From assembly GCF_014649655.1 (NCBI RefSeq), contig NZ_BMTL01000036.1, positions 42,020-106,019 on the forward strand: 64,000 bases of DNA. The letters are read 5' to 3'. Positions 55,601 to 64,000 of this stretch are shown here, in pieces. Below the pieces are notes generated by a model. That model was not told where the DNA came from, did no database searches, and saw nothing but the letters and a program-made list of their open reading frames with translations. Position 1 is the stretch's first letter. Each line of letters opens with the position of its first letter. Source of the DNA: Streptomyces humidus (GTDB lineage: Bacteria; Actinomycetota; Actinomycetes; Streptomycetales; Streptomycetaceae). A program made the translations under genes and the position numbers.

Positions 55601-58600
55601 CCTTCAAGGAGCTCGGGTTCACCTCCGTGATGGTCGTCGCCCTGCGCGACCGGCTCAGCACCGCCACCGGACTGCGGCTCCCCGCCACCAGCGCCTTCGA
55701 CCACCCCACCCCCGAAGCCCTGGCGCACCAGCTCCTGCACGAGGTCCACGGCCGGTCCGCCGACGACCCGGCCCGGCCCGCCCCCGCCGCGGTCCGCGAC
55801 GAGCCGATCGCCATCGTCTCCATGGGCTGCCGGCTGCCGGGCGGCGTCACGTCCCCCGAGGACCTGTGGCGTCTGGTCGCCGACGGCGCCGAAGGCCGCT
55901 CCCCGTTCCCGTCCGACCGGGGCTGGAACCTGGAGGAGCTGTACGACCCCGACCCCGACGCCGCCGGAAAGTCGTACGTCACGGAGGGCGGCTTCCTCGA
56001 CGACGTGGCCGGATTCGACGCCGGGTTCTTCGGGATCTCCCCGCGAGAGGCGGTGGCGATGGACCCCCAGCAGCGGCTCCTCCTGGAGACCTCCTGGGAG
56101 GTCTTCGAACGCGCGGGCCTCGACGTGAGGGCCCTGCGCGGCGCGGACGTCGGCGTCTTCGCAGGGGTCATGTACCACGACTACACCACCCGGGCGGTAC
56201 GGCCCGCGAGGGAGATCGAGGGCTACCTCGGCGTCGGCGGCGCGGGCAGCGTCGTCTCCGGCCGGGTGTCGTACACCTTCGGCTTCGAAGGCCCCGCCGT
56301 GACGGTGGACACGGCGTGCTCGTCCTCGCTGGTCGCCCTGCATCTGGCCGCCCAGGCACTGCGCGCGGGGGAGTGCTCCCTGGCGCTGGCGGGCGGTGTC
56401 GCGGTGATGGCGACCCCGGGCAGCTTCGTCGAGTTCTCGCGGCAGCGCGGACTCGCTCCCGACGGACGCTGCAAGGCCTTCGCCGCCGCGGCGGACGGCA
56501 CCGGCTGGTCCGAGGGCGTGGCTCTGCTGCTGCTGGAGCGCCTGTCGGACGCCCGCCGCAACGGCCACGAGGTCCTCGCCGTCGTCCGCGGCTCCGCCGT
56601 CAACCAGGACGGCGCCTCCAACGGCCTCACCGCCCCCAACGGCCCCTCCCAGCAGCGTGTCATCCGCCAGGCCCTCGCCAACGCGGACCTCACCCCCGCC
56701 GACGTCGACGCCGTCGAGGCGCACGGCACCGGCACCTCCCTCGGCGACCCGATCGAGGCGCAGGCCCTTCTCGCCACCTACGGTCAGGAACGCTCCGGCG
56801 ACGGCCACCCGCTGTGGCTCGGCTCCCTCAAGTCCAACATCGGCCACGCGCAGGCCGCCGCCGGCGCGGCAGGCGTGATCAAGATGGTGCAGGCGATGCG
56901 GCACGGCGTGCTGCCCCGGACGCTCCACGTCGACGCCCCGACGCCCGAAGTGGACTGGAGCCGCGGCGCGGTCGAGCTGCTCACCGAGCCCAGGCCCTGG
57001 CCCGAGACCGGTCGGCCGCGCCGCGCGGGCGTCTCCTCCTTCGGCATCAGCGGCACCAACGCCCACGTCGTCCTCGAGCAGCCCGCCGAGGAGCCCGCCA
57101 CCACTCCCGCCGACGGACCGGACGCGACGGACGGTGCGGAAACGGCGGAGCGCGCGCTGCCCGACGGGCTCGTCCCGCTCGTCCTCTCCGCCAAGTCCCC
57201 CCAGGCCCTGCGCGCGCAGGCCGGACGCGTCGCCGCCCTGCTCGACGCGGAACCGGCGCCCGCCCTGACCGACGTCGCCCTCACGCTCAGCGGCCGCTCC
57301 GCCTTCGAACACCGCGCGGTCGTGGTCGCCGGCTCCGCGCAGGAGGCCCGCGAAGCCCTGGCGGCCCTCGCCGCCGACGACGGCACGACCGGCACCGCCA
57401 CCGACGGCGGACTCGCCGTCGTCTTCTCCGGCCAGGGCGCGCAACGCCCCGGGACGGGCCGCGAACTGTACGCGTCGTTCCCGGTGTACGCCCGTGCCTT
57501 CGACGAGGTCTGCACCACCCTGGACCGCCGGCTCGACCGCCCGCTGCGCGACGTCGTCCTCGCCGAACCCGGCACTCCCGACGCGGACCTGCTCGAGCGG
57601 ACCGCCTACACCCAGGCAGCCCTGTTCGCCGTGGGAGTGGCCCTCTACCGGCTGGTCGAGTCCTGGGGCGTGCGCCCCGACGTGGTCGCCGGGCACTCCG
57701 TCGGGGAACTCGTCGCCGCCCACGTGGCCGGTGTGTGGTCCCTGGAGGACGCCGCGGCCCTGGTCGCGGCCCGCGGCGCGATGATGCAGCAACTGCCCGA
57801 GGGCGGTGCCATGATCGCCGTGCAGGCCACCGAGGACGAGGCCGTCGCCGAACTCACCGAGGGCGTCGCCGTCGCGGCCCTCAACGGCCCCGAAGCCGTC
57901 GTCCTCTCCGGCGACGCGCCCGCCGTCGAAGCCGTGGCCGCCGTGTTCGCCGCCCGTGGCCGCAGGACGAAACGCCTGCGCGTCTCGCACGCCTTCCACT
58001 CGCCGCGCATGGAGCCGATGCTCGAAGCCTTCCACGAGGTCGCCGCCGGACTGACCTTCCACACCCCCGCCCTGCCCGTCGTCTCCAACCTGACCGGCTC
58101 CCTCGCCGACCCCGCACAGCTGTGCGCCCCCGACTACTGGGTACGCCACGTCCGCGGCACGGTCCGCTTCGCCGACGGCCTGCGCACCCTGCGCGAACAG
58201 GGCGTCACCACCGTGCTCGAACTCGGGCCCGGCGCAGTGCTCACCGCCATGGCGCGGGACTGCCTTCCCGAGGAAGTCGACTGCGTGGCCGCACTGCGCG
58301 ACGGACGGCCCGAACCCGCGACGCTGGTCGAGGCCGTCGCCCGGGCACACACCAGGGGCGCCCGAGTCGACTGGCCCTCCCTGTTCGCCGGCAGCGGCGC
58401 CCGCCGCGCCGTCGTACCGACGTACGCCTTTCAGCACCGGCGCTACTGGCTCGACGCCGCCCCCGGCGCCGGTGACCTCAAAGCCGCGGGTATCACCACG
58501 GCCGGCCACCCGCTGCTGACCGCGGCGGTGGAACAGCCCGAGGCCGACGCCGTCACCTTCACCGGACGTCTGTCCTCGGCCGACCGGCCCTGGCTCGCCG

Positions 58601-61600
58601 ACCACGCCGTCGACGGCACGGTCCTGCTGCCCGGCACGGCGCTGGTCGAGATGGCCGTCCGGGCCGGCGGCGAGGTCGGGCACGCCGCCGTCCGCGAACT
58701 CGTCCTGGCCGCGCCCCTGCTGCTGCCCGCCGACGGCGCGGTGCGCATCCGCGTGCACGTCGGCGCACCCGACGAGAACGGCGACCGCCCCGTCGCCGTC
58801 CACTCCCGCCCCGACGGTCACGAGGGTGCGTGGACCCGCCACGCGAGCGGCGTTCTGACCCCGCCGGACCCCGACGACGCTCCCGGCGTCGACACCTCCC
58901 CATGGCCTCCGCCGAACGCCACGGCCGTGCCCGTCACGGACTTCTACCGGCAACGCGCCGAGGCCGGCTACGAGTACGGCCCAGCCTTCCGGGGACTGCG
59001 CGCGGTGTGGACCGGCGAAGAGGAGGTCTTCGCCGACATCGCCCTCGACGACGAGCACCACGACGACGCCGGCCTGTTCGGCCTGCACCCGGCCCTCTTC
59101 GACGCCGCCCTGCACCCCAGCGCCTTCTGCGGCCTCGCCGAGCCCGGCGACGGAAGGCGGCTGCTGCCCTTCGCGTGGAACGGCGTACGACTGCACGCCT
59201 CGGGCGCCAAGGCCCTGCGGGTCCGGCTGTCCCCCGCCGGGGACAACGGGGTGTCCCTGCGCATCACCGACGGCACCGGAGCCCCGGTCGCCGACGTCGA
59301 CTCGCTCGTGCTGCGCCCCATGGCGGCCGAACACCTGCGCCCGGCCAACGAAGCCGGACACCGATCCCTGTTCCGTACGACGTGGACGCCGCTGCCGGTC
59401 ACGGCGCGCGCGGACGGCTCCCACGGCTTCCGCGCCCTCGACGCCACCGGCGAGGGCGCCACGGCCGAGGACGTCCACGCACTCGCCGACCGCGTGCTCG
59501 GAGACCTCCAGACATTCCTGGCCGCGCCCGGCGACGGCACGTCACGGCTGCTGGTGGTCACCAGGGGCGCCGTCGCCGTTCACGACGGCGAGAGCGTCAC
59601 CGACCCGGCGGCAGCCGCGGTCTGGGGCCTGGTGCGCTCCGCCCAGACCGAGCACCCCGACCGCTTCCTCCTGGCCGACCTCGACGGACACGACGCCTCC
59701 CGCCAGGCTCTCGACCGACTCCCGGCGATGGCCGCCGCCCTGGAGGAGTCGCAGTTCGCGATACGCGACGGCGAGGTGTCCGTGCCCCGCCTCGTCCCTG
59801 CCGCCGCGGCCGGCCTGACGGTCCCCGACGGCGCCGACGCCTGGCACCTGGACACCACCGGCCCCGGCACCCTGGAGAACCTGGCCCTCGTGCCGGACCC
59901 CGCGCCGGGCCCGCCGGCCCCAGGCCAGGTCCGTGTGGCCGTCCGCGCCGCAGGCATGAACTTCCGCGACGTCATGATCGCTCTCGACATGTACCCCGGG
60001 CGGGCCGCGATCGGCGGCGAGGGAGCGGGCGTCGTCCTGCAGACCGGCCCCGGTGTGACCGGCCTGTCGCCCGGTGACCGGGTCATGGGCCTGTTCCCCG
60101 GCGGAGCGTTCGGTCCGGAGGCCGTCACCGACCACCGCAGGCTCGTCCGCGTCCCCGCGGGATGGACCTTCGCACAGGCCGCCGCCGCGCCCATCGCGTT
60201 CCTCACCGCCCTCTACGGCCTGCGCGACCTGGCCGGCGTCCGGCCCGGTGAGACGGTTCTGGTCCACGCCGCGGCCGGCGGCGTCGGCATGGCCGCCGTC
60301 CAGGTCGCCCGTCACCTGGGCGCCGAGGTCTACGGCACCGCCAGCCCCGGCAAGTGGGACACCCTCCGCGCCCAAGGGTTCGACGACGCGCACCTCGCCA
60401 ACTCCCGCACCACCGATTTCGAGCAGCGCTTCCTCGACGCCACCGACGGCCGCGGCGTCGACGTCGTCCTCGACGCGCTGGCCGGCGAGTTCGTCGACGC
60501 GTCCCTGCGCCTGCTGCCACGGGGCGGGCGCTTCCTGGAGATGGGCAAGACCGACATCCGCGACGCCGCCGAGGTCGCCGAACGCCACCCCGGGGTCCAG
60601 TACCGCGCCTACGACCTCGCGGAGGCCGACGACGACCGGGTCCGGGAGCTGCTGGACGAACTCGTCGGGCTCTTCGACCGCGGAGCCCTCACCCCGCTGC
60701 CGCTGACGGCATGGGACGTACGGCACGCCCCGGACGCCTTCCGGCACCTCAGCCGGGCCCGCCACACCGGCAAGGCCGTCCTGACCCTGCCACGCCGGCC
60801 CGACCCCGACGGCACCGTCCTGGTCACCGGCGGCACCGGCTCCCTCGGCGCACTCGTCGCCCGCCACCTCGTCACCGAACACGGCGCCCGCAACCTGCTG
60901 CTCACCAGCAGGCGCGGCCCCGGCGCGCCCGGCGCGCGGGAACTCACCGCCGAACTCACGGCCCTCGGGGCGACCGTACGCGTCGAGGCCTGCGACGCCG
61001 CCGACCGCGACGCCCTGGCCCTGCTGCTGGAATCCGTCCCGGAGACCGCGCCCCTGACGGCCGTCGTGCACACCGCGGGCATCGTCGACGACGGCGTGCT
61101 CGCCGCCCTCACTCCGCAGCGGATGGCCACCGTCCTGCGGCCCAAGGCCGACGCCGCCCTCAACCTGCACGAACTGACCCGGGACCTCGACCTCGCCGCC
61201 TGGGTGCTGTTCTCCTCGGCCGCCGGCGTCCTCGGCAACCCCGGACAGGCCAACTACGCGGCGGCCAACTCCTTCCTCGACGGACTCGCCCGCGCCCGCC
61301 GCGCCGAAGGACTGCCCGCGGTGTCGCTCGCCTGGGGCCTGTGGTCGCACGCGAGCGGCATGACCGGCGCCCTCGCCGAGGCCGACCTCCGGCGCACCGC
61401 ACGCGACGGCGTGCTCGGGCTGACCGCCGGGGAGGGCCTCGCCCTCCTCGACGCCGCCCTGAACCTCGGAGAACCGGCCCTCGCGCCGATCCGGCTCGAC
61501 CTGGGCGTGCTGCGCGACCGGGCCGCCTCCGGCCCGCTTCCCCCGATGCTGCGCGCCCTCGTGCGCGCGCCGCGCCGCGCCGCCGCCGGCCCGGCCCACG

Positions 61601-62121
61601 GACGCTCGCTGGCCGAACGGCTCGCGGGACTGCCCGCGCAGGAGAAGGCCGCCCTCGTCCTGGACGTGGTTCTCAAGGAAGCCGCGACCGTCCTCGGCCA
61701 CCTGGACGCCTCCCTGGTCGTGCCCGACCGCGCCTTCAAGGAGGCCGGGTTCGACTCGCTGACAGCGGTCGAACTGCGCAACCGGCTCGGCAGGGCGGCA
61801 GGCCTCAGGCTGCCCACCACGGCCGTGTTCGACTACCCGGCGCCCACCGCGCTCGCCGACTACCTGCTCAAGGCCCTCGACCAGGAATCCGACCCGGTCG
61901 CGGCCAGACTCCAAGCCCTGGAAGCGGCGCTCGACGCCCTGCTGGCGGAGGAGCTGGAGCACTCCGGCATCCACTCCCGCCTGCGCTTCCTCGGATCGAG
62001 GCTCGAAGAAGCCGCCCTGAAGGGCGGCCCCGACGAGAGGGAAGACCGGGCCCGGCACCTCGAAGCCGCCACGGCCGACGACGTCTACGCCTTCATCGAC
62101 AACGAGCTCGGGCTCGGCTGA
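52615..62121 (+). CDS. type I PKS: AHBA loading module and extension module 1 (ligase-KR*-ACP-KS-AT-DH-ER-KR-ACP)
   Basis: A 3168-residue modular PKS. The loading part has an acyl-activating ligase (1-520; LYTSGTTGRPKG about 172), a KR-like domain (about 720-876) lacking the GGTGxxG and YAAAN motifs and so probably inactive, and ACP (Ser1004). The extension module has KS (about 1062-1485, Cys1235), AT (about 1600-1900, Ser1695, HAFH motif for malonate), DH (His1997 in HAVDGTVLLPG; DAALH second motif), ER (about 2414-2715, HAAAGGVGMAAVQ), KR (about 2733-2900, GGTGSLG, Tyr2881) and ACP (Ser3048). A helical docking tail ends it. It should load AHBA and add a fully reduced malonate unit. It has no thioesterase, so the chain passes to the next PKS. 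Confidence 0.95.
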   Translation: MLRTELIRPLPELLVDQARRFGAKTAYRDARRSVSYTDLESRTRRLAGHLAELRLQPGDRAAICLGNRVETVESYHAITRASAIGVPVNPQSSDAELAHVLDDSGARIVITDRPHVEQLRRLLPDRPHLTVVLVGDGPAPSGFLPYEPFATREPATPARDDLGLDDLAWMLYTSGTTGRPKGVLSTQRNCLWSVAACYVPVPGLGPEDRVVWPLPLFHSLSHIACVLSVLAVGASARIVDGLSAEDVLTALDEERATFLAGVPTLLHYLLDAARDRGFTAPRLRVALVGGAVTTASLRRSFEHVFGVPLIDAYGSTETCGSITVNWPSGARAEGSCGLPVVGLGVRLVDTRTGEDVADGQEGEVWVRGPSVMAGYHNQPEATAAAFHDGWYRTGDLARRDEAGYFTITGRRKELIIRAGENIHPGEVEEVLRTVPGVADVAVVGKPHDVLGEVPVAFIVPGSRGPDTERLFAECRDRLSYFKVPEELYEIEAIPRTASGKIVRHRLLETPARLRATSSGLYDSLFRVDWIPSSPLSLGGAPGEPGDWALVGPDSLGLAAALQDAGVRCEVHTDPAAARTAARGGAGVLLADRTAYDAGAGIEEFVASLQDWTADDRNENVTLVVLTRRAVAVGDGEDVRDPAHTPLWGLVRALQTEHPGRFVLADLDSDGLGEDGARSLAAAVNAGEPQFAIRSGVVLLPRFARVSMDREEPPLPLLDPDGTVLVTGAATAQGAALARHLVTAHDARHLLLGFTPGHGDESVQALCAELAGAGARATAVACDAGDRIALAELLADAGRPPLTAVVHAEEITGTGAVSAAAHALHDLTADHDLAAFVLCSSPLGVLGAPGAGDIAAESAALEALAQHRRAHGLPALSLAWGPWKDGAVEAAVPFAAGELTEQQALVMFDAAHAAGEAAFIAMRLDNAALLTGPVPAPLRGLIDTTAQEARAETPELRGRLETLPAEEQEDIVLRLVRTEAAAVLGRTGADDVPADRAFKELGFTSVMVVALRDRLSTATGLRLPATSAFDHPTPEALAHQLLHEVHGRSADDPARPAPAAVRDEPIAIVSMGCRLPGGVTSPEDLWRLVADGAEGRSPFPSDRGWNLEELYDPDPDAAGKSYVTEGGFLDDVAGFDAGFFGISPREAVAMDPQQRLLLETSWEVFERAGLDVRALRGADVGVFAGVMYHDYTTRAVRPAREIEGYLGVGGAGSVVSGRVSYTFGFEGPAVTVDTACSSSLVALHLAAQALRAGECSLALAGGVAVMATPGSFVEFSRQRGLAPDGRCKAFAAAADGTGWSEGVALLLLERLSDARRNGHEVLAVVRGSAVNQDGASNGLTAPNGPSQQRVIRQALANADLTPADVDAVEAHGTGTSLGDPIEAQALLATYGQERSGDGHPLWLGSLKSNIGHAQAAAGAAGVIKMVQAMRHGVLPRTLHVDAPTPEVDWSRGAVELLTEPRPWPETGRPRRAGVSSFGISGTNAHVVLEQPAEEPATTPADGPDATDGAETAERALPDGLVPLVLSAKSPQALRAQAGRVAALLDAEPAPALTDVALTLSGRSAFEHRAVVVAGSAQEAREALAALAADDGTTGTATDGGLAVVFSGQGAQRPGTGRELYASFPVYARAFDEVCTTLDRRLDRPLRDVVLAEPGTPDADLLERTAYTQAALFAVGVALYRLVESWGVRPDVVAGHSVGELVAAHVAGVWSLEDAAALVAARGAMMQQLPEGGAMIAVQATEDEAVAELTEGVAVAALNGPEAVVLSGDAPAVEAVAAVFAARGRRTKRLRVSHAFHSPRMEPMLEAFHEVAAGLTFHTPALPVVSNLTGSLADPAQLCAPDYWVRHVRGTVRFADGLRTLREQGVTTVLELGPGAVLTAMARDCLPEEVDCVAALRDGRPEPATLVEAVARAHTRGARVDWPSLFAGSGARRAVVPTYAFQHRRYWLDAAPGAGDLKAAGITTAGHPLLTAAVEQPEADAVTFTGRLSSADRPWLADHAVDGTVLLPGTALVEMAVRAGGEVGHAAVRELVLAAPLLLPADGAVRIRVHVGAPDENGDRPVAVHSRPDGHEGAWTRHASGVLTPPDPDDAPGVDTSPWPPPNATAVPVTDFYRQRAEAGYEYGPAFRGLRAVWTGEEEVFADIALDDEHHDDAGLFGLHPALFDAALHPSAFCGLAEPGDGRRLLPFAWNGVRLHASGAKALRVRLSPAGDNGVSLRITDGTGAPVADVDSLVLRPMAAEHLRPANEAGHRSLFRTTWTPLPVTARADGSHGFRALDATGEGATAEDVHALADRVLGDLQTFLAAPGDGTSRLLVVTRGAVAVHDGESVTDPAAAAVWGLVRSAQTEHPDRFLLADLDGHDASRQALDRLPAMAAALEESQFAIRDGEVSVPRLVPAAAAGLTVPDGADAWHLDTTGPGTLENLALVPDPAPGPPAPGQVRVAVRAAGMNFRDVMIALDMYPGRAAIGGEGAGVVLQTGPGVTGLSPGDRVMGLFPGGAFGPEAVTDHRRLVRVPAGWTFAQAAAAPIAFLTALYGLRDLAGVRPGETVLVHAAAGGVGMAAVQVARHLGAEVYGTASPGKWDTLRAQGFDDAHLANSRTTDFEQRFLDATDGRGVDVVLDALAGEFVDASLRLLPRGGRFLEMGKTDIRDAAEVAERHPGVQYRAYDLAEADDDRVRELLDELVGLFDRGALTPLPLTAWDVRHAPDAFRHLSRARHTGKAVLTLPRRPDPDGTVLVTGGTGSLGALVARHLVTEHGARNLLLTSRRGPGAPGARELTAELTALGATVRVEACDAADRDALALLLESVPETAPLTAVVHTAGIVDDGVLAALTPQRMATVLRPKADAALNLHELTRDLDLAAWVLFSSAAGVLGNPGQANYAAANSFLDGLARARRAEGLPAVSLAWGLWSHASGMTGALAEADLRRTARDGVLGLTAGEGLALLDAALNLGEPALAPIRLDLGVLRDRAASGPLPPMLRALVRAPRRAAAGPAHGRSLAERLAGLPAQEKAALVLDVVLKEAATVLGHLDASLVVPDRAFKEAGFDSLTAVELRNRLGRAAGLRLPTTAVFDYPAPTALADYLLKALDQESDPVAARLQALEAALDALLAEELEHSGIHSRLRFLGSRLEEAALKGGPDEREDRARHLEAATADDVYAFIDNELGLG

Positions 62122-62155
62122 CCCGCCAGGCACGCGGAAGAGGAGATCAGGTTCC

Positions 62156-64000
62156 ATGACCACCGACGAGAAGGCTCTCACCTACCTCAAGCGGGTCTCG
62201 GCCGAGCTGCAGCAGACACGCGAGAAGCTCCGCGAGGAACAGAACCGGCGCACCGAACCCATCGCCGTCGTGGCCATGGGCTGCAGGCTGCCGGGAGGGG
62301 TGACCTCCCCCGAGGGGCTGTGGCGGCTGGTGTCCGAGGGCGCCGACGCCGTCGGCGCCTTCCCGGCCGACCGCGGCTGGGACCTCGACGCCCTCTACGA
62401 CCCCGACCCCGACGTGCCCGGCACGTCCTACGTCCGTGAGGGCGGCTTCCTCGACGACGTGGCCGGTTTCGACGCGCCCTTCTTCGGGATCTCCCCGCGC
62501 GAGGCACTGGCGATGGACCCGCAGCAGCGGCTGCTCCTGGAGACCTCCTGGGAGACGCTGGAGCGTGCCGGGATCGATCCCTCCACTCTCAAGGGCGAGA
62601 GCGTCGGCGTCTTCACCGGCGTCGCCGGACAGGAATACGCCCCCCGCATGGGGACCGGCTCCGAGGAGATCGAGGGTTACGTCCTCACCGGCGGCGCGGG
62701 CAGCGTCGTCTCCGGACGCGTGGCGTACACCCTCGGCTTCGAGGGCCCCGCGGTGACAGTCGACACCGCGTGCTCGTCGTCCCTGGTGGCGATCCACCTC
62801 GCGGCTCAGGCGCTGCGTTCCGGCGAGTGCTCCCTCGCGCTCGCGGGCGGCGTGGCCGTGATGTCGACGCCGGGCGCCTTCGTGGAGTTCTCGCGCCAGC
62901 GCGGACTGGCCCCGGACGGCCGCTGCAAGGCGTTCGCCGCCGCCGCGGACGGCACCGCGTGGGCCGAGGGGGTGGGCGTCCTGCTGCTGGAACGCCTGTC
63001 GGACGCCCGCCGCAACGGCCACGACGTCCTCGCGCTCGTCCGCGGCAGCGCCGTCAACCAGGACGGCGCGTCCAACGGCCTGACCGCGCCCAACGGCCCT
63101 TCCCAGCAGCGGGTCATCCGGCAGGCGCTGGAGAACGCCCGCCTGTCCGCGGCGGATGTCGACGTGGTGGAGGCGCACGGCACCGGTACGTCCCTCGGCG
63201 ACCCGATCGAGGCCCAGGCCCTGCTCACCACCTACGGCCGCTCCCGCCCCGAGGACTCGCCCCTGTGGCTGGGCTCCCTGAAGTCCAACATCGGTCACAC
63301 ACAGGCCGCCGCGGGTGTGGCGGGTGTGATCAAGATGGTGGAGGCGATGCGGCACGGTGTGCTGCCGAAGACCTTGCACGTGGACGCTCCGACGCCTGAG
63401 GTGGACTGGTCGGCGGGTGCGGTCCGGTTGCTGACGGAGGCGCGGGAGTGGCCGGAGCGGGGCGAGCCTCGGCGGGCCGCCGTGTCGTCCTTCGGCATCA
63501 GCGGCACCAACGCCCACGTCGTCCTGGAACAGGCCCGGCCCGAAGAACCCGCCGACACCCCCGCTCCGGCGCCCGCGGTCCCCGTCGGCGTCGTCCCGCT
63601 GGCCCTGTCCGGCACGACCCCCGAAGCCCTGCGCGCCCAGGCCGCCTCCCTCGCCGGCCACCTCCGCGCCCACCCCGGCGTCCCGCTGCACGACACGGCC
63701 CTGTCACTGCTGACCACACGAACTCGCTTCCCCCACCGCGGTGTCGTCGTCGCCGGCACGCACGAGGAGGCGGTGGAGCGTCTGGCGGCCCTGGCCGTCG
63801 CCCCCGACGCAGGGTCCGTGGTTCCTGGTGGTTCGGGTGTGGTGTTCGTGTTTCCGGGTCAGGGGGCGCAGTGGGTGGGGATGGCGTTGGGGTTGTTGTC
63901 GGAGTCGGTGGTGTTCGCGGAGTGGATGGGGCGGTGTGGGGAGGCGTTGGAGCCGTTTGTGGGGTGGTCGTTGGTGGATGTGTTGGGTGATGAGGAGGCG
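62156..64000 (+). CDS. type I PKS, next module (docking-KS-AT...), cut by window end
   Basis: The first 615 residues are visible. An N-terminal coiled-coil docking segment (LTYLKRVSAELQQTREKLRE) is followed by a KS (about 35-460; Cys206 in DTACSSSL, EAHGTGT, KSNIGHTQ) and the start of an AT (FVFPGQGAQWVGM, about 565). The AT active site and specificity motif lie outside the window. ATG 62156 has GAGGAG ten bases upstream and begins 35 bp after the previous stop. Much of the KS is nearly identical to that of the first PKS gene. Base composition shifts sharply from about 63,815 onward. Confidence 0.95.
   Translation, partial: MTTDEKALTYLKRVSAELQQTREKLREEQNRRTEPIAVVAMGCRLPGGVTSPEGLWRLVSEGADAVGAFPADRGWDLDALYDPDPDVPGTSYVREGGFLDDVAGFDAPFFGISPREALAMDPQQRLLLETSWETLERAGIDPSTLKGESVGVFTGVAGQEYAPRMGTGSEEIEGYVLTGGAGSVVSGRVAYTLGFEGPAVTVDTACSSSLVAIHLAAQALRSGECSLALAGGVAVMSTPGAFVEFSRQRGLAPDGRCKAFAAAADGTAWAEGVGVLLLERLSDARRNGHDVLALVRGSAVNQDGASNGLTAPNGPSQQRVIRQALENARLSAADVDVVEAHGTGTSLGDPIEAQALLTTYGRSRPEDSPLWLGSLKSNIGHTQAAAGVAGVIKMVEAMRHGVLPKTLHVDAPTPEVDWSAGAVRLLTEAREWPERGEPRRAAVSSFGISGTNAHVVLEQARPEEPADTPAPAPAVPVGVVPLALSGTTPEALRAQAASLAGHLRAHPGVPLHDTALSLLTTRTRFPHRGVVVAGTHEEAVERLAALAVAPDAGSVVPGGSGVVFVFPGQGAQWVGMALGLLSESVVFAEWMGRCGEALEPFVGWSLVDVLGDEEA

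Noticed and set aside
52492..59478. Very long minus-strand open frame opposite the PKS
   Set aside because: It is the antisense of the PKS gene; the protein is Gly/Val/Ala/Arg-rich with no domain, a known effect of GC-rich third positions.

Overview
This is high-GC actinobacterial DNA, almost certainly Streptomyces. The evidence is the strong G/C bias at third codon positions, GTG/TTG starts, a xylanase close to the S. lividans XlnA type, a bxl xylobiose operon and an ansamycin polyketide cluster. No rRNA, tRNA, CRISPR array or intact mobile element was seen. Layout: (1) 0-9 kb holds the end of a PAS/GAF/PP2C/ATPase phosphatase, a minus-strand three-gene operon (acyl-CoA ligase, DUF3556 membrane protein, FAD oxidoreductase) facing a frameshifted CdaR/PucR-type regulator, a gamma-carbonic-anhydrase-like protein, and debris of an IS630-type transposase. 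(2) 9.4-15.4 kb looks like a 5-aminovalerate/GABA-to-glutarate island: PucR regulator, gabT-like aminotransferase, an internally deleted aldehyde dehydrogenase, a class III CoA-transferase and a glutaryl-CoA dehydrogenase. (3) 15.5-29.4 kb is for hemicellulose use: a FadR-type regulator beside an IlvD/Edd sugar-acid dehydratase and a XylX-like dehydratase (oxidative pentose route), then bxlEFG-bxlA with divergent bxlR, then a secreted GH10-CBM13 xylanase. CGAAA-N-TTTCG-type operators appear before both bxlE and the xylanase. (4) A gene-poor stretch of about 1.35 kb follows. (5) From 30.7 kb to the window end lies an ansamycin cluster. It contains a LAL/LuxR regulator; a minus-strand set for cyclohexanecarboxyl-CoA (CHC-CoA) from shikimate (old-yellow-enzyme-type reductase, ChcA, acyl-CoA dehydrogenase, EPSP-synthase-like/CoA-ligase fusion); homologues of rifG, H, J, K, L, M and N for 3-amino-5-hydroxybenzoate (AHBA); an A-PCP-TE synthetase with a GNAT acyltransferase; and the first type I PKS genes. 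How the cluster should work (inference): the rif homologues make AHBA, which is loaded on the ligase/ACP loading module of the first PKS; module 1 uses malonate and carries a full reductive loop, giving a CH2-CH2 unit next to the aromatic ring. CHC-CoA plus an alanine-type A-PCP-TE protein fits the N-cyclohexanecarbonyl-D-alanyl side chain of ansatrienin/mycotrienin/trienomycin compounds. The PKS continues beyond the window. The most unusual items are the EPSP-synthase/CoA-ligase fusion with substituted catalytic residues, an apparent ATC start in the rifN homologue, a G-run motif shared by the AHBA and PKS promoter regions, the gutted aldehyde dehydrogenase, and a long repeat-bearing leader before the xylanase.
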